From positions 42,280,227 to 42,344,226 of the forward strand of contig NC_065546.1 in NCBI RefSeq assembly GCF_022605725.1: DNA of 64,000 bases, given 5' to 3'. The notes under the pieces are model-generated. The model had not been told where the DNA came from, ran no database searches, and saw only the letters and a program-made list of their open reading frames with translations. Source of the DNA: Anthonomus grandis grandis (taxonomy: Eukaryota > Arthropoda > Insecta > Coleoptera > Curculionidae). Below, one piece after another: positions 23,431-35,221 of this stretch; positions within the stretch are counted from its first letter, which is position 1, and every line of letters starts with the position of its first letter. Made by a program: the position numbers and the translations under genes.

Positions 23431-23754
23431 ATAAATATTTTTTAAATTTCTATTTTTTGTGTGTGTGTGTTATCCTTTGAAGCTATGGTAGATTCTACTC
23501 GCATTAACGAAGATCCGTCAAAAGAGCCTTTTCTAAAGAATTTTACATTCTTATGCTGCAACTCGTTCCTTCATTTGAAGTAGTTTTTTCACCCTCCAAG
23601 GCTTCTAGGCAGTTGGTTCCTCTTTGTCCAGCATTTCCTTTTTTACTCTTCCAGAACTTGAGCTGCAGTAGTTTCAGATTTCTCCAAGGCATTTTATGCC
23701 GTTACTGCTTTCTCCTTGTCTATCATTTCTTTTGGTTTCTAATATTATATTCCT

Positions 23755-24930
23755 CAAACAGCACACATTATTCTGATTGGAGACCTTAATATAAATTATG
23801 TCGATAGGAGATTTGTCTCTACTAAAGCCCCATGTTCTCCAGTGGCTTTATGTTGCAGTCATATGACCGTGGGTCTCATACGGATTACCAACGCCCAAAA
23901 ACTGATTAGACTGCAAAGACTGGTCTGTTTGGAAATTTCTGGAGCCAAGAGAACAATACTTGCGGAATTCTTCTTAGGCTACTGGAACTCCCAGTCTAGA
24001 TTGAAAGGGAGGACAAGGCGGCGCATAATAGATGAAGGATAGCGGAGAATGGCGCAATGTTCATTTGCCCAAAGCCTTATGACGATCATTACACCAATTC
24101 AGACATCCAGAATACTACAACGAGTGAAAAACTAAGGTTAAAGAAAGGCTTTCGGGTGGAAGTTTCGACAAGGGAAGAATGGTCAATGAACCAAATCAAG
24201 AAGCTTAACCGTTTGTTTGGCCTGGTACACAGATGGGTCATGGATGGACCAAGTCAGCCGGGGCCGGAGTGTACAAGATAGAAACGAACACAGGAGAATT
24301 CTTTCCGCTAGGGAAACACACCACAGTTTTCCAAGCGGAGCTGTTTGCTATACTTGAAGTAGCAAACAAACGGGAAGCATTGGTAGTTAACAGGGGGATT
24401 TGTATCTGCGATGATAGTTAAGCTGCTCTCAAGGCGATCCAAAAACCCAGAGCCCAGAAGTGAGACTGAAGTGGATTCCAGAACATCAGGGTGTCGAGGG
24501 CAATGAACGGGCTGACGAACTAGTAAAAGAAGGTTCCTTAGTCCCTTCGTATGCCCCGCCCCGGACAACAAATTTCTCAGGAACTTCATAATTGAGCCGG
24601 GGGAAAAAAAGAAATACGGAAGGATGTAGGGCTACTCCTAACAAAGAGCCAACAAGGGATTAAAGACATGGTGGAAATCCTATCTGGGAATAATTGCATG
24701 TACACCTTCTTGGTATAAGAGAAAATCCACTCTGTCCAAATTGCGGTACAACAAGGTACACAAGGGAGAAAACTTCATACCTCATATTAGGAATTTGCGA
24801 TAGGTGGTGTCGCCTGAGAAGGAAAATTTTTGGACCTACAACAGGATCTTAAAGATCTGAAACAGCGTGCAAGCCTTTATTAAGAGAAGGCTGATCCTGG
24901 GGTTGGCAAAAAGGGAATTTTAGGCCTACT
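23755..24930 (+). pseudogene. R1-like non-LTR C-terminal region with RNase H, second copy
   Basis: A short endonuclease scrap (ILIGDLNINYVDRR, about 23775) is followed by an R1-like C-terminus: RLQRLVCLEISGAKRT (about 23905) and a retroelement RNase H domain. RNase H signatures are AWYTDGS (about 24220), HTTVFQAELFAILEVA (about 24320), ICDDS then AALKAI (about 24405-24440), and LKWIPEHQGVEGNERADELV (about 24465-24525). The Asp, Glu, Asp and Asp of the RNase H active site are all present, although frames change and a stop follows CDDS. A Cys/His-poor tail follows. Relic. Confidence 0.75.
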
Positions 24931-25570
24931 CGCCGGGCTCTAGCTCTCCCACCCTTACTACCAATACTAGTACTACTACTCTGCCTTTACCTTACGTTTG
25001 TGTAATTTGTCTAATTCCTTTAAAGTGAATTTACATACTTACTCGTGTTACAAAATTTTGTTATAGTACCACCGAATCTATATTTCAGGCAGTGAGTTCC
25101 AAAAGTTACCTTATCCAAAAACTTAAATTTTGAAAAATTGCATAGAAACTGCATTTTTTAATCTGTTAGGTGAAATTATCTAGCTAAAGTTATGAAAATA
25201 GAACAATAAATCACAAATGAATTACTTAATGGTAAAAATAAATTCATCCACTGGTATTAGAGATATTTACTTAATTAAAATGGATAAGAATAGTTTTGTT
25301 ACGAAAACATGAATAAGAAAGAAGCACTAGCAAATTCATAGATGATAAGGATAGGAGTTATTCCTATTATTACCACAAATAAAACCTAAAATTACAAAAA
25401 CATAAGAAACATTAAGTCATTAATAAAATGAAATTCGAAGATTTGAACTATTACAGTGTCTTCTTCAGTAATAAATAAATCATTTAAGTCTTCCTCTTGT
25501 TCTTCCTCATTCCTTTCGTTCTTGCTTGAGACCTCCTTGTAGTTGCAATTCATTGAGTTCTTGCCAATTC
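24930..25570. other. AT-rich stretch, nothing recognised
   Basis: Noncoding AT-rich sequence. A (TAC)n-like short run near 24960-24980 ('accaatactagtactactact') resembles the simple tail of a non-LTR element and may be the 3' end of the R1-like relic. Otherwise empty. Confidence 0.35.
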
Positions 25571-26250
25571 ACTCCAAAATATTGCTGCAGCGGCTTATCA
25601 GGTCTTGGTGGGCTCATATTATGAAGATATGTTATGGGATGTTTCTCAGGGCTCTGTCCTTGGCCCTATACTATTCTTCCTGACCTGGCAAACCTGGGCA
25701 TACGAGAAAAATGTTCCATGTTTACCGATACAACTACGATTCTCTGGCATTGTCCTGACAGTGAGTCCCTTCTTACAATTTTAACTACAGACCTTTGGGG
25801 GAACAGTGGAAGGTGTCACCCTGGTGGGTGCACAAGTTGCACTACACACTACAGGGAGGTTTCTTGGGATCATCATTGATGACAAAATTAAGTTTTATAC
25901 TTACATTACGGAGTTCGCAGAGAGGCTACCATCTCGATGTTATGCTAAACTAATATGTGCAGAACTTGAGCCTGAGGCGTGGAGGTCAGTGTATTATGAT
26001 CTCATAGAATCACCGCTTCATTATGTCATCCCTTTTTAGGGGTTATTTGCTAATATTACTTTTTGTGATACAGAAACGTGTCTTAAGGTATATATTATGT
26101 AAGGTTACTCCGCGTTATTCTTGTAGGCCTTAGTGTACTCTAAGCTGAACTGATTTTTCAGTCAGTGTGTCAGATTGTACTTCACAGTCAAAAGAGTCAA
26201 AAGTAACAATAATTTTTTTAATCCGATAAAAAAGTTTGTTTACTAAGTTG
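25570..26250 (+). pseudogene. Jockey-like reverse transcriptase relic
   Basis: Plus-strand pieces in three frames: YYEDMLWDVSQGSVLGPILF (the GVPQGSVLGP region, about 25620-25675), then EKCSMFTDTTTILWHCPDSE (the FADDT region with both catalytic Asp changed or shifted, about 25705-25760), then RFLGIIIDDKIKFYTYITEF (about 25858-25920) and EPEAWRSVYYDLIESPLHYV, and an IQKRVLR-like segment. This matches the reverse transcriptase palm and connection of jockey-type elements. Dead. Confidence 0.7.
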
Positions 26251-26329
26251 GAATGCAGGTTTTGGGTCGTACCAGAAAGTAGATGTTTGGACCTAGTTTT
26301 AAAAAATATTTAAATTCTATGTCGTCTTG

Positions 26330-27185
26330 TGACTTTTCACCGACTCACCCAAATACTTCACATAATGACTTATAGTATGGCAGAAAGAATTCAAATAATT
26401 TATATTTATGGTTCTGAAAATCATTGTGCTTTAAGAACTGCTGCATTATTTAATGAAAGAAATCCTGGAAAAAATATAACTCACTTTGTGAGACAACTAA
26501 CTAATTCTAATATTTAAAGAAACAGAAGAGTTCATCGTAGAATACTTGTTTATACTATACTACCATTATTTATACTACCACATTGCTATGAATTATATAT
26601 TATCTCTGCGCCAAGCTTTAGCAGGAATTTGTCATGAATCTATACGTCAGGTACTTTAATGATGTCATTTCCGACGGTACAAAATGAAAATTCTTCAGGA
26701 ATTGCGTGAAGAGAACCCCGATCGTAGAATTTTGTGAGAGAATAACAGAAAAATTATGTATTACTGCTGAGTCGCTCAAAATTAATTGTTTTAGCGATGA
26801 ATGCACGTTTTCTTTAAAATGGTTATGTAAATAAACACAACTGTAGATACTGGAGTGATGAAAATTCACATGTTTTCATGAAGATTTATTACATTTTCGA
26901 CAAGATGAAGCGCCACCAACACTTCCAACACTGTGAGAAAATTTTTACATGGTGCGTTTCCAGATTAGTGGATTGGGAGAATAGAGGTCCAGTGGAATGG
27001 CCCGCGAGATCACCGGATGTAACACCCTTCGACTTTTTTCTCTGGGGTCACTTAAAAACTGTTTAAAATGCAACCGCCTTCACTCGATGATATTCGGCAA
27101 CGGATTATTACAGAATGTGCATCTATTCCAAGATAAGTGTTTTAAAATATGAGACGTGAGCTTGAAAATAGATAATTTTATTTCG
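26330..27185 (+). pseudogene. Mariner/Tc1-like transposase relic
   Basis: Pieces in order: MAERIQIIYIYGSENHCALR and TAALFNERNPGKNITHFVRQ (N-terminal helix-turn-helix region), LRQALAGICHESIRQVL, LQELREENPDRR, a scrap of the second catalytic region near 26890, then a segment near 26990-27050 whose reading (WPARSPDVTPFDFFLWGHLK) is the third catalytic motif, and a C-terminus with SLDDIRQRIITECASIPR and RRELENR. The order and spacing match a full-length transposase with internal decay. No TIR identified. Confidence 0.75.
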
Positions 27186-27569
27186 CCGAAAACGGAATAC
27201 ATTTTGAGCATTTAATTAAATAAACAACATTTCATAAAAACAGAGTTTATCTTATTTAACTTATACTTTTCCTTGACCCTATAATAAATTTAGGAAAAAT
27301 TCTTGTGTAGGTGAATACTATTCCAAAAGACCTTTAATTTTTAAGGCATCACAAAAGGGGTGGTGCCATTTAAAATTTTGGGGTTAGGGTGCATCTCCAA
27401 TTCGATTTATTATTTGGTTATATGCATAATATTTGCATATAACCAAAATATGGTGGTTGTACTTCGCCCTACCTTTATAACATTTGTACCAAATTACGCT
27501 TTTCTAACATTTTTCGTTTCAGAGATTTTTGCATTAAAAATTTGCAAATTGACATCCTGTGTACATATA

Positions 27570-27900
27570 AATGTTAAGGATTAGGTAGATTATCTTTTTG
27601 CGGATGATGCCCTTTTTTATTTTTCAACATCTGACACATCTAAATGAAGCCTGAGCTACAAAGTCTGAAATCAATATACCATATAATTGGTGTAGTGAAA
27701 ATGATTTTTGGGAAAATATTGGAAAATCATTGCGAAGACAGCTATCAATAGACCTAAACATAAATGTGGGTGAAAATTACATTTGACTGTTTTAGGTATG
27801 TTGGTGTAGTAATTGGGAAATGTATGTTTTTTGACTAAATAAATGCCAGATAAACAAATCATCAATGGGTATATTTCCTTCTTAGAACCCCAGGTTCCAG
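27570..27900 (+). pseudogene. Short reverse transcriptase scrap
   Basis: VDYLFADDALFYFSTSDTSK (about 27580-27645) has the catalytic ADD context, and a later piece reads FRYVGVVIGKCMFF (about 27790-27830), like the Y(V/L)GV..G motif after the catalytic box. Only this short palm fragment survives. Confidence 0.55.
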
Positions 27901-28039
27901 GTTCTCACATACACCTCCAGAACTTCTAGGTTAGTACCCATTTGGTGCTTTTAAGACACCCTTCAATCTTCCTCCAAGAATTAATTAAGGTTATGTATTG
28001 GTCCTTTACCTCCCATTTTTTCCTTTTTGTTGATGGGTT

Positions 28040-28340
28040 CGTTTAAAATTTCAGAGCCTCTCGCCGAACCGTCGGGGAGTAACGGCGAGAGGGTGGCAGG
28101 AACTTTTTTACGTTAATTTCGAAAATAGCTTTTCGGCCGCCCCTCGCGTCGCCCTCTGAACTCCCGCGGGCGGTAATGAGGGGCGAGGCGCAGGCGCGTA
28201 AAGAGGCGGACTGTTCAACGCGATATCAATACTTGGCCGGGGCCACCCTCCTCCTACGTGGGGGCGGCTGGGGGACGAAGGGTAGGTAAAAACAAAAAAA
28301 AGCACGTGGCATCGCACCGCGCCACTTTTAATGCAATTAT
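28040..28340. other. CpG-rich island
   Basis: Very GC- and CpG-rich (for example 'ttttcggccgcccctcgcg', 'gggcgaggcgcaggcgcg'). Possible promoter-type or exon-type unique DNA. The minus-strand reading frame through it is Pro/Ser/Arg-rich and not convincing. Confidence 0.3.
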
Positions 28341-28649
28341 CTGTTATTTTGTTTCAGACATTATTCGAGGAAATTCACGTGAGACCGGCCTATGCCGGTG
28401 GTCTATATATGTTTGTTTTGAAGTTTAGAAGTAGAATGAACTAAATGCCGAACAATTTTTTGAGCTTATGGTGAAGAGTTTTGAATGGTTTGTAACGGTT
28501 GCGAAAGGGGCTTTAATAAATTGTTTTTTGTGTACTCACTGTTTACGTCAGTGTGAGTGCGTGGTGGCTTCGGCTAAGTGGTCCATCCATGATTTATTAG
28601 AATTAAATAGACATAATTAATAATTAATTATATTAATACAAGAAAGCTG

Positions 28650-28850
28650 ATAACACAAATATAGAGAAATGCAGGTTGCCTTGTTAACGGGAAGAAATTT
28701 TAGACCTCTACAGAAGGTGTAATAATTCGAACTAATTGTGACATTTGTAAGCCATAACTCTATTGGTAACCCGTTTAACTAATTAGATTTGAAAGAAAGC
28801 GTAGTCAAATCCGGCACCAAATTCGAATTCTAAGGCACAATCTACTGATA
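28650..28850 (+). repeat. Dispersed repeat, copy 1
   Basis: Shares 'aaatatagagaaatg', 'taacgggaagaaat.tta', 'aattcgaactaatt', 'tttgtaagccataactct' and 'caccaaatt.gaattc' in the same order with 37190-37220 plus 37697-37852. Its first part is also found at 51437-51470. Family unknown. Confidence 0.6.
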
Positions 28851-29990
28851 CTCTACTCGGTTAAAATAAATTATGATCAATACTTGTTCTTTCCAACACA
28901 TTTCCTTTTTATATTTTTTAAGTTACAAAAAAAAAATAAAAAGAATTTGCATTAAAAAATTCCTTATAGAAATATATTTTAACCAAGCAGAACCCCGGAT
29001 GACTAAACAATTTGATGTAGTTTTCTAAAATGGGAAAATATCTATAGAATATAACCTGGAATATAACTTTTGGAACCAAAGGAATTAAAAAACCATTGTA
29101 CCATTAAACAATTTTACACTTTTTCTACTTCAAAAAATGTCCTCGAGGAATATTGACACACATATGTCATATGCAAAAAAAAATATTTCATTAGTAATAA
29201 TGTTTACTTAAATTACAGATATAAAAATAAAACACGACAGTATAATTTTAGGTGAACAAAAATATATTATTTAATCATCTGGAAAATAAAAATACAAGAT
29301 TTAAAGTAGTTTAATACAATATGTAATTAACACTGTTAATTTACAATACAATACAAATAGTAGTATCATAATAATAGTCCTGGACATGTTCTGTTTGTAT
29401 CCGAAAGACTGCAATAAATAAATAAAATTAATTCAATAATAAAAAAAATTGAAAATAGTAAACTTGTAAATCAATATGATATCTGGACGGGAAACTGCAA
29501 TTGGAAAGCAAATAGTAAGACAATAAGAAAACAAACAATAAGAAATAGTATTAAGTGAAATGTAGTTTAACAAAATAAAAAAAAATCATAAATATATAAA
29601 ATAAAACCTAAAAATTCTCTAAAAATAACATAAAGTAACATTAACAAAAAAATATAATTTTTACACTAACGCAGAAAAACAAAACATAAATTCTAAAAAC
29701 AAAACAACATATACTTCAATATATCTCAACACTATAAATCTTAATAAAAACTATAGTATTTATATAACTGACATAAAGTGTGAAAAAAATAAATACATAC
29801 ATTAAAAATCAACATTAATTAATATAAAAATCCTAGAGAGGACATGGTCTATTATTAATAAGTTGCTGGTGTAGTCTGCATTGGATCGGGTCAATTATGA
29901 AATAATAAAAGATGGAACAGTAAAATGCACTATATCTAGGAATATGTAGTGTCCAACTATTTGCGTAACAACATTATATTTTACAGTAAT
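28850..29990. other. A-rich stretch, nothing recognised
   Basis: Extremely A/T-rich with long A runs. It lies directly 3' of the minus-strand P-like transposase and might be its decayed 3' flank. No feature supported. Confidence 0.4.
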
Positions 29991-31240
29991 AGATTACCCA
30001 TTAACAACAAAATGTTATATATTTGGCTTGTTGTCAGCGTACTCAATAGTAGTAATAGTTAACTCCTCTAAAGTGGCTATATTACCTTGATCACAAATAG
30101 TTGCCCAGACCTTCATCCCAATTGACTGCAAGTTTTTAATGCAGTTGATTATTAGGTTTTTTTTTTAAAAAACCTTGGTCTTAACTGGATGGTGCGTAAA
30201 AAAAATAAGATACTTGCATTTTATATGTTTTTTTAAGACGAATCATGTTTAAAGAGCATGATTCGCTCGGTTGGAGTTTTTACCCAGAGGGCTTAAGTCT
30301 TCAAATCCTGAAATTCTTTAACAGGATTTTTGATTAAAAAAAACAGAAAAAAAATTTATCAAACGCCAAGGCATAACAAATATCTAGTTCACTCATAGAC
30401 TGTACCTGCAATTTAAGGTGATCCAATTGGTTACACAATTGAAAGATATATTGGAAAGTATAGCTTAAAGAGCTTTTGAAGATGGTAATTATAAAAAGTG
30501 CCTTCAATATTTGTAAAACCATGGACTGCATTTAAGGATTGAGAGGGCAATCCTTTGTTTCACACTGACCACCTGCGACCAGAAGGTAAATGATTTGCAT
30601 TTGGCATTTGAGAGTTAACGAATTCTTTAGTTACTTCATTAAGATTATCTTCTATAAACTGAAACCTTCCATAATTATAAAGAGACTTTAAAGAACCAGT
30701 ATGTGCTCTTTAATTTTTTAGAAGTAACCTTAGTTGCTAATGATGGGTTTATAGACATTATTATCCTGCTCATAAATTAAGCTATCTTGTAAAAGATTAT
30801 CCTTAGCAAGAATGCCTTTTCTATTATATCAAGGAGAGAAGAATATTTATCAATAAAATTTGTGAAATATTGGAACCAGAGCTCCCTGATGGTATTGATG
30901 GTGATTTGACTGGATATTACCTGATATGATAGTTGAAGTAGACATACCCCTAGTATCTATAATCAACTTGAATTTGATTATCCACAAATTGGTCATCTGA
31001 AATTGATTTCTTGCTTTTGGGAAAAATGAAGAATAATTGTGTTTTAACAGAACCTGATATTTTAGTAGAGACTATGAAATTGCATTAAACCTGAGCCTTG
31101 ACTCAGAGTGATTATCAGGGTTATTATAATTTGAGACAGAAAAATGATTGAAACAAACTTTAAAGATATTGCAATTCTTTAATGAACTGACCTGACATAC
31201 ATGATAAAACTATTATATATGACAAAACTATTTTTGTCCT
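29990..31240 (-). pseudogene. P/THAP9-like transposase relic, copy 1
   Basis: Minus-strand remnants of a P-element-type transposase. In protein order: SLYNYGRFQFIEDNLNEVTK and NSQMPNANHLPSGRRWSV (about 30585-30690), LPSSKALxAILSNISF (about 30440-30500), RISGFEDLSPLGKNSNRANH (about 30251-30320), KKTYKMQVSYFFYAPSS, then INCIKNLQSIGMKVWATICD followed by QGN (about 30060-30150). GFEDLG...ANHAL and the CDQG motif are typical of the P/THAP9 RNase-H-like core, and the Asp of CDQG is a catalytic-region residue in that family. Stops and shifts are frequent. A second relic of the same type lies at 52390-53350. Confidence 0.75.
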
Positions 31241-31499
31241 AGTTTAGATTATGGCAAAGAAACAGACAATCCTGACATTTTTGTTAGTTTCAGAAAAATA
31301 TCAAAATTTTGAGTAAATATACTAAACACCCTGTTTACTAAACATGCGACAAAAATTTGAGGAATTATTCCATGGACCATTCTAAGGATATTTTGTCCTA
31401 TTATGATTTTTGATAGGACGCTTGGTTTCGAAGATATGGGCGAAAAGGAATTTTGACAATAACAATCACCGTTTCTGTTGGCGTTATATCTAGCAATTA

Positions 31500-32480
31500 T
31501 CCGATGTTTCAAATTCTACATCTTCCACTCAAGTAGTATAAACTAATGACTTTAGGTGTCCCCATAGGAAATAATTTAGGGGGTTTAAGTCCAGGGATCG
31601 AGCAGGCCACACGTGAGGTCCACCTCGACATATCCAGCGATCTCCATATGTTACTGTTAAAAACTCTCGAGCCAAAATGCGCTGGTGCACCATCATGCAT
31701 AAACCACATTTTATTTCTTGAAGTCAACGTTACATCCTCCAGAAACTGAGGTAGCGCTTGTTCCAAAAAGTTGCGGTATACCTCGCCGGTAAGTTTTCCT
31801 AGCAGAAATACCGGTCCAATTAGGAAGTTACCTATGCAACCTTAGAAATCATCCAACCAACCCAAACGTTTCTCGAGAACCGATGTTGAAACCAATCTTC
31901 ATCAAGCATCTCATGGAACTTTTCGTCTGTCCAAACATGGTTATTGTGAAAATACCTTATTGCATTTCTTGAGAAACTGGCTTCATCGATAAAAAAAAAT
32001 AGGAGTCGAGGGATTTAAACCAATGTGTGCAAAATGCATGACAGAGTGCAATACGTGGAAGAAAATCTGCAGGAAAAAGTGCCTAAACGGGTTGTATATA
32101 GTATGGGTACAACAAATATTCTCTAAGAATCTTCCAAATTGTCCCGTTATTTACATTTAAAGTAATTGCAATTTTTCGAGTAGAGAGGGTCTTCTTCTAC
32201 CATGGCCAGCATATTCTCTTCTTGTTCTACCGTTCTTTCTGTCATTGGCCTTCCTGGTCCTCTACTTAGCTTCAATGCTCCCGTCTCACGAAGTCGTTGA
32301 TGTATACTTTAGAAGGTTTTTCTATTAGGCACAGTACAATCAGGATATTATTCACGGTACAGCCGACTAGCTTCTAATGAATTGCTATCAGCAAGCCCAT
32401 AAATGAAATGCATGTTAGCATCTCGGCATTTGTATAGCACAAAAAATACACGTCTAAATTCTACTAAAATTTTGACACTG
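31500..32480 (-). pseudogene. Mariner/Tc1-like transposase relic
   Basis: Minus-strand transposase pieces: DANMHFIYGLADSNSLEASR and LYREYYPDCTVPNRKTF (HTH region), SIHQRLRETGALKLSRGPGR followed by PMTERTVEQEE, FFIDEASFSRNA (first catalytic Asp) and NNHVWTDEK, WFQHRFSRNVWVGW, then MWFMHDGAPAHFGSRV (second catalytic Asp) and a shifted third motif near 31570-31600. The gene runs from about 32480 down to 31500. Dead through several frameshifts. Confidence 0.8.
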
Positions 32481-32599
32481 ATTGATAAATTCAAGTTTTT
32501 TTGGCTACGTTAACCTGAATGTTTTTAAGAGATACCAACGGAATTGTTGGATTTTTTATTGCTTGTAGATCTAGTATAGTATATTATACTTTTATTTCG

Positions 32600-32930
32600 C
32601 CTACGTTAATAATTTTAAAACTTTCAAAATTGGATGGTTGAAATTCTTTTTCACCCCGTATCTTCAAAACAAAGCGAAAATCATAAAAGGACAAAATATA
32701 CTTAGAATAGTCTAAGGAAATAATCCCTTAAATTTTTGCCTCATATTTAGTAAAAACACGTTAAATATAAAAATTATTTTTATGGCAGTCAGAAGGAAAT
32801 CTTCTTTTGCGTGCAATTTTTTTTTAGTCGCGATAATAATAAACGTGTCACAAGTAATTATAACGTCATATTCGTCAGAAATGTTGATATCGACTGATCG
32901 ATAAATAATTCTGTTAATATTGGTGTGAAC
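32600..32930. other. Unassigned AT-rich stretch
   Basis: No supported feature between the mariner relic and the TACGA-rich cluster. Confidence 0.4.
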
Positions 32931-32934
32931 AGAT

Positions 32935-33285
32935 TAGAATTGGGCGATTCGATTCTTTATTGGGATTCGAATCATACGAAACGTTCTAACTTAGGGATTC
33001 GTATCAAAAGATTCGTATTATTCATACTAAAATTAAATCATAGATATGTACAATATGCTCTCACATACAGCATATTGTACATTTGTATAAATGTATTAAT
33101 ATAATATGATGCCCAGAGTACGAATACGATTAATACGATACATACGAATTATACGATTGCCGATATAACCTAAACGCAGTCGGTTGAACTGGGACTGTTC
33201 GTATCACTCGACAGTACAGTGAGATTAGTATCATTGGTACGAATCATACGAATACGAATCTTCTCTAGAACAGATGTTTTGTCCT
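32935..33285. repeat. Cluster of ATACGA / TCGTAT words around a hairpin
   Basis: Within about 350 bp the words GATTCG, TACGAAT, ATACGA and their complements recur well over ten times, including 'tacgaatcatacgaatacga' at 33238-33257. Near the middle, 33047-33059 and 33069-33081 form a perfect 13-bp inverted repeat (TGTACAATATGCT) around a 9-bp loop. The left half is rich in TTCG/TCGTA words and the right half in TACGA words, so the unit may be a decayed foldback element. Confidence 0.5.
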
Positions 33286-33490
33286 TTGTCGATTGGGTGA
33301 GGATGCAGCTTTAGACTTTAAAAAAAGTGATTTAAAAAAAAAGTGTTGAAAGTGAGGTGAGTTTTAATAACTTACTAAAATATAGGGTTTTAGATCCCAA
33401 AAAACTAAAAAGTGATTGCGGAGATGATAAAGAAACGAGTTTAGCTCAAGCATTATTTAGCTTATCTTCTTAAAGATATCACTTATGACC

Positions 33491-34720
33491 AGGACCTTGA
33501 AAGCTTGGGCAATTTATGGAATATTAAAAAGCTTCTACTCCTCGAAATTTAGATGCCGCTAAGAATGCAAAACTACTTAAACCACTGCTTTTGACCGAGG
33601 GTGCACACACTGTCAAGCATCAAATTATGACATTATATAATGCGGCCATTTTTCATAGTTAGCCTGTAGAGGCTTTCTTTTTACTTCTGCCGAAAAACAT
33701 TCATTAATCTAATTTTCCGAAGGATCTTAACAAAATTGATCTATTCTCATATTTCGCACATAATGTTTCCAGTCCAAACTAAACTCAGAGTTGTGTTAGC
33801 TGTGAATAGCTTTCATTTGGGTGTGCTGACACCTGTGATACAGGAAATTTCTAAAAAATCAGTTAATTATATTGTTGTAAAAAAATTGAGATATAAATAG
33901 TAAAAACTTTGAATTCAAGATAGAACATTGACGTCATTGCATTTGCATAAATAGTTATTGCAATAAGCTTTTTTGTGAAAATGATAAGAATACAAATGTA
34001 AACAACAAAAAGTGAGAAATGGATTCTAAGAAGGATCTGTTGTGTTCAATCTGTGCAAAGCAAAAGACACAGATTGCCTGGTTTAACAGGCCCAATATGT
34101 TTAATACTTGGGTTCAGATTCTTAAGCTTTGAAATCATGAAACTCTCAGTAATAAACAATTCTATGCATGTTTAAATTATTTAAAACCAGATGCCTTCCA
34201 GCCTTAAACCAGATGCCTTCTCTAAGGCTCTAAGGCTTAATACTAGGTAAGTTATAATGGTCTTCATAACAAGTGACCCCACCAGAGGTGTAAGCTTAAG
34301 CTTAATTTAATGATAAATTGCTTCCGTTAAACTAAGCTCTTTAATTAATAATTTAGTTTTTTCATATTAAAAAAATATTATACTTAACTTAGTAATGTGT
34401 CTTTAAGACTGACCACTGTTGCGTGGTCAAATGATATTTTGTATGATATATTTTAAATCAATAAAACAATATCTCTTTATTTCTTTAAGTCCAATGTCCA
34501 AGATTTATAGGACATTCCATTTAAACATTTCTTTTTTCAGATCAGGGTTATAAAGAATTGGTCACTTTTAATTACATAGAGCAAGCAGCAGTTGAAAACA
34601 GAATATGCTGATGGATTGAAAGTTAAAAACTGCACCCAGGTCTTTAGTTATTCCATAAAATCGTAGACGGATAATATAAAAAAATGGAGTAGGATTTTTT
34701 TATTGAATGATCTTAAAAAT
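33491..34720 (+). mobile_element. P-like element relic with THAP-type start, copy 1
   Basis: Plus-strand repeat whose second, inverted copy occupies 49190-51434. The pairwise similarity starts at 'cagg(g/a)cc.tgaaagcttg' (33492) and runs to about 34480. It carries a THAP-like N-terminus (34019-34200). Beyond the shared part, 34606-34650 reads DGLKVKNCTQVFSYS, like the C-terminal part of P/THAP9 transposases, so the element looks like an internally deleted P-like transposon. The CAGGGCCG start in the sister copy would suit a TIR, but I found no matching inverted end. Confidence 0.5.
34019..34200 (+). pseudogene. THAP-type zinc finger fragment of a P-like transposase
   Basis: Starts at ATG 34019 with MDSKKDLLCSICAKQKTQIA and continues WFNRPNMFNTWVQILKL, an in-frame stop, then NHETLSNKQFYACLNYLKPD and AFQP. 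This fits the C2CH THAP zinc finger (C-x2-C, 38 residues, C-x2-H) that starts P-element transposases, except that the final His is replaced by Tyr. The conserved Trp, the FxxRP-like segment and the terminal DAF agree. It is broken by the stop and the lost ligand. The sister copy near 49500-49600 has a deletion in the middle of the same finger. Confidence 0.6.
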
Positions 34721-34789
34721 TAATACTTCAAAATTAATACTTGCTGGATATTTTCTATGTTGCTTCTTTCATTTGTAATTTATTGACAG

Positions 34790-35215
34790 ATATTTATTTT
34801 ATGATATTTATCATATGAATTATTTCTGAATTGAGTAGGGAGTAATTCCTTGGTGAATTTATTATATTTTTATTCACCTTTATACATTTATTATAACCTT
34901 CTGTAATACTTTATAAATTCTACTTTATACACTTTGGCTCTCTTCTTCCTGATGCTGTAATTTTTTCTTATTGCCTCTGTGATTTGTAATTTTATGACTA
35001 TGAATTTTATGAGTTATTTATTTTATAATATTTACTATAGGAATTACTTCTGAATTGTGTAGAGTGTAATTCCTTGATGAAAAATGTAATAAATAATTAT
35101 TAAATATATAAATTCCTTATAATTTTTTTTTGAGCTTTGTACATTTACCATAACACTTTGTATAAATTAAACTTTACAGATTTTGTTCTTCATGCAACAA
35201 AATTCCTAATTAAGT
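34790..35215 (+). repeat. Tandem duplication, period about 230 bp
   Basis: 34800-34860 and 35028-35090 share 'tttattttat.atatttat' and 'ttctgaattg.gtag.g.g', then 'taattccttg.tga'. The following 150 bp also align loosely ('ctttatacattta..ataac' against 'ctttgtacatttaccataac'). Two diverged units, no coding signal. Confidence 0.6.
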
Positions 35216-35221
35216 TTATAT

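Noticed and set aside
23172..23432. Minus-strand Pro/Gly/Arg-rich frame
   Set aside because: Open because the island is GC-rich; no motif, no splice structure.
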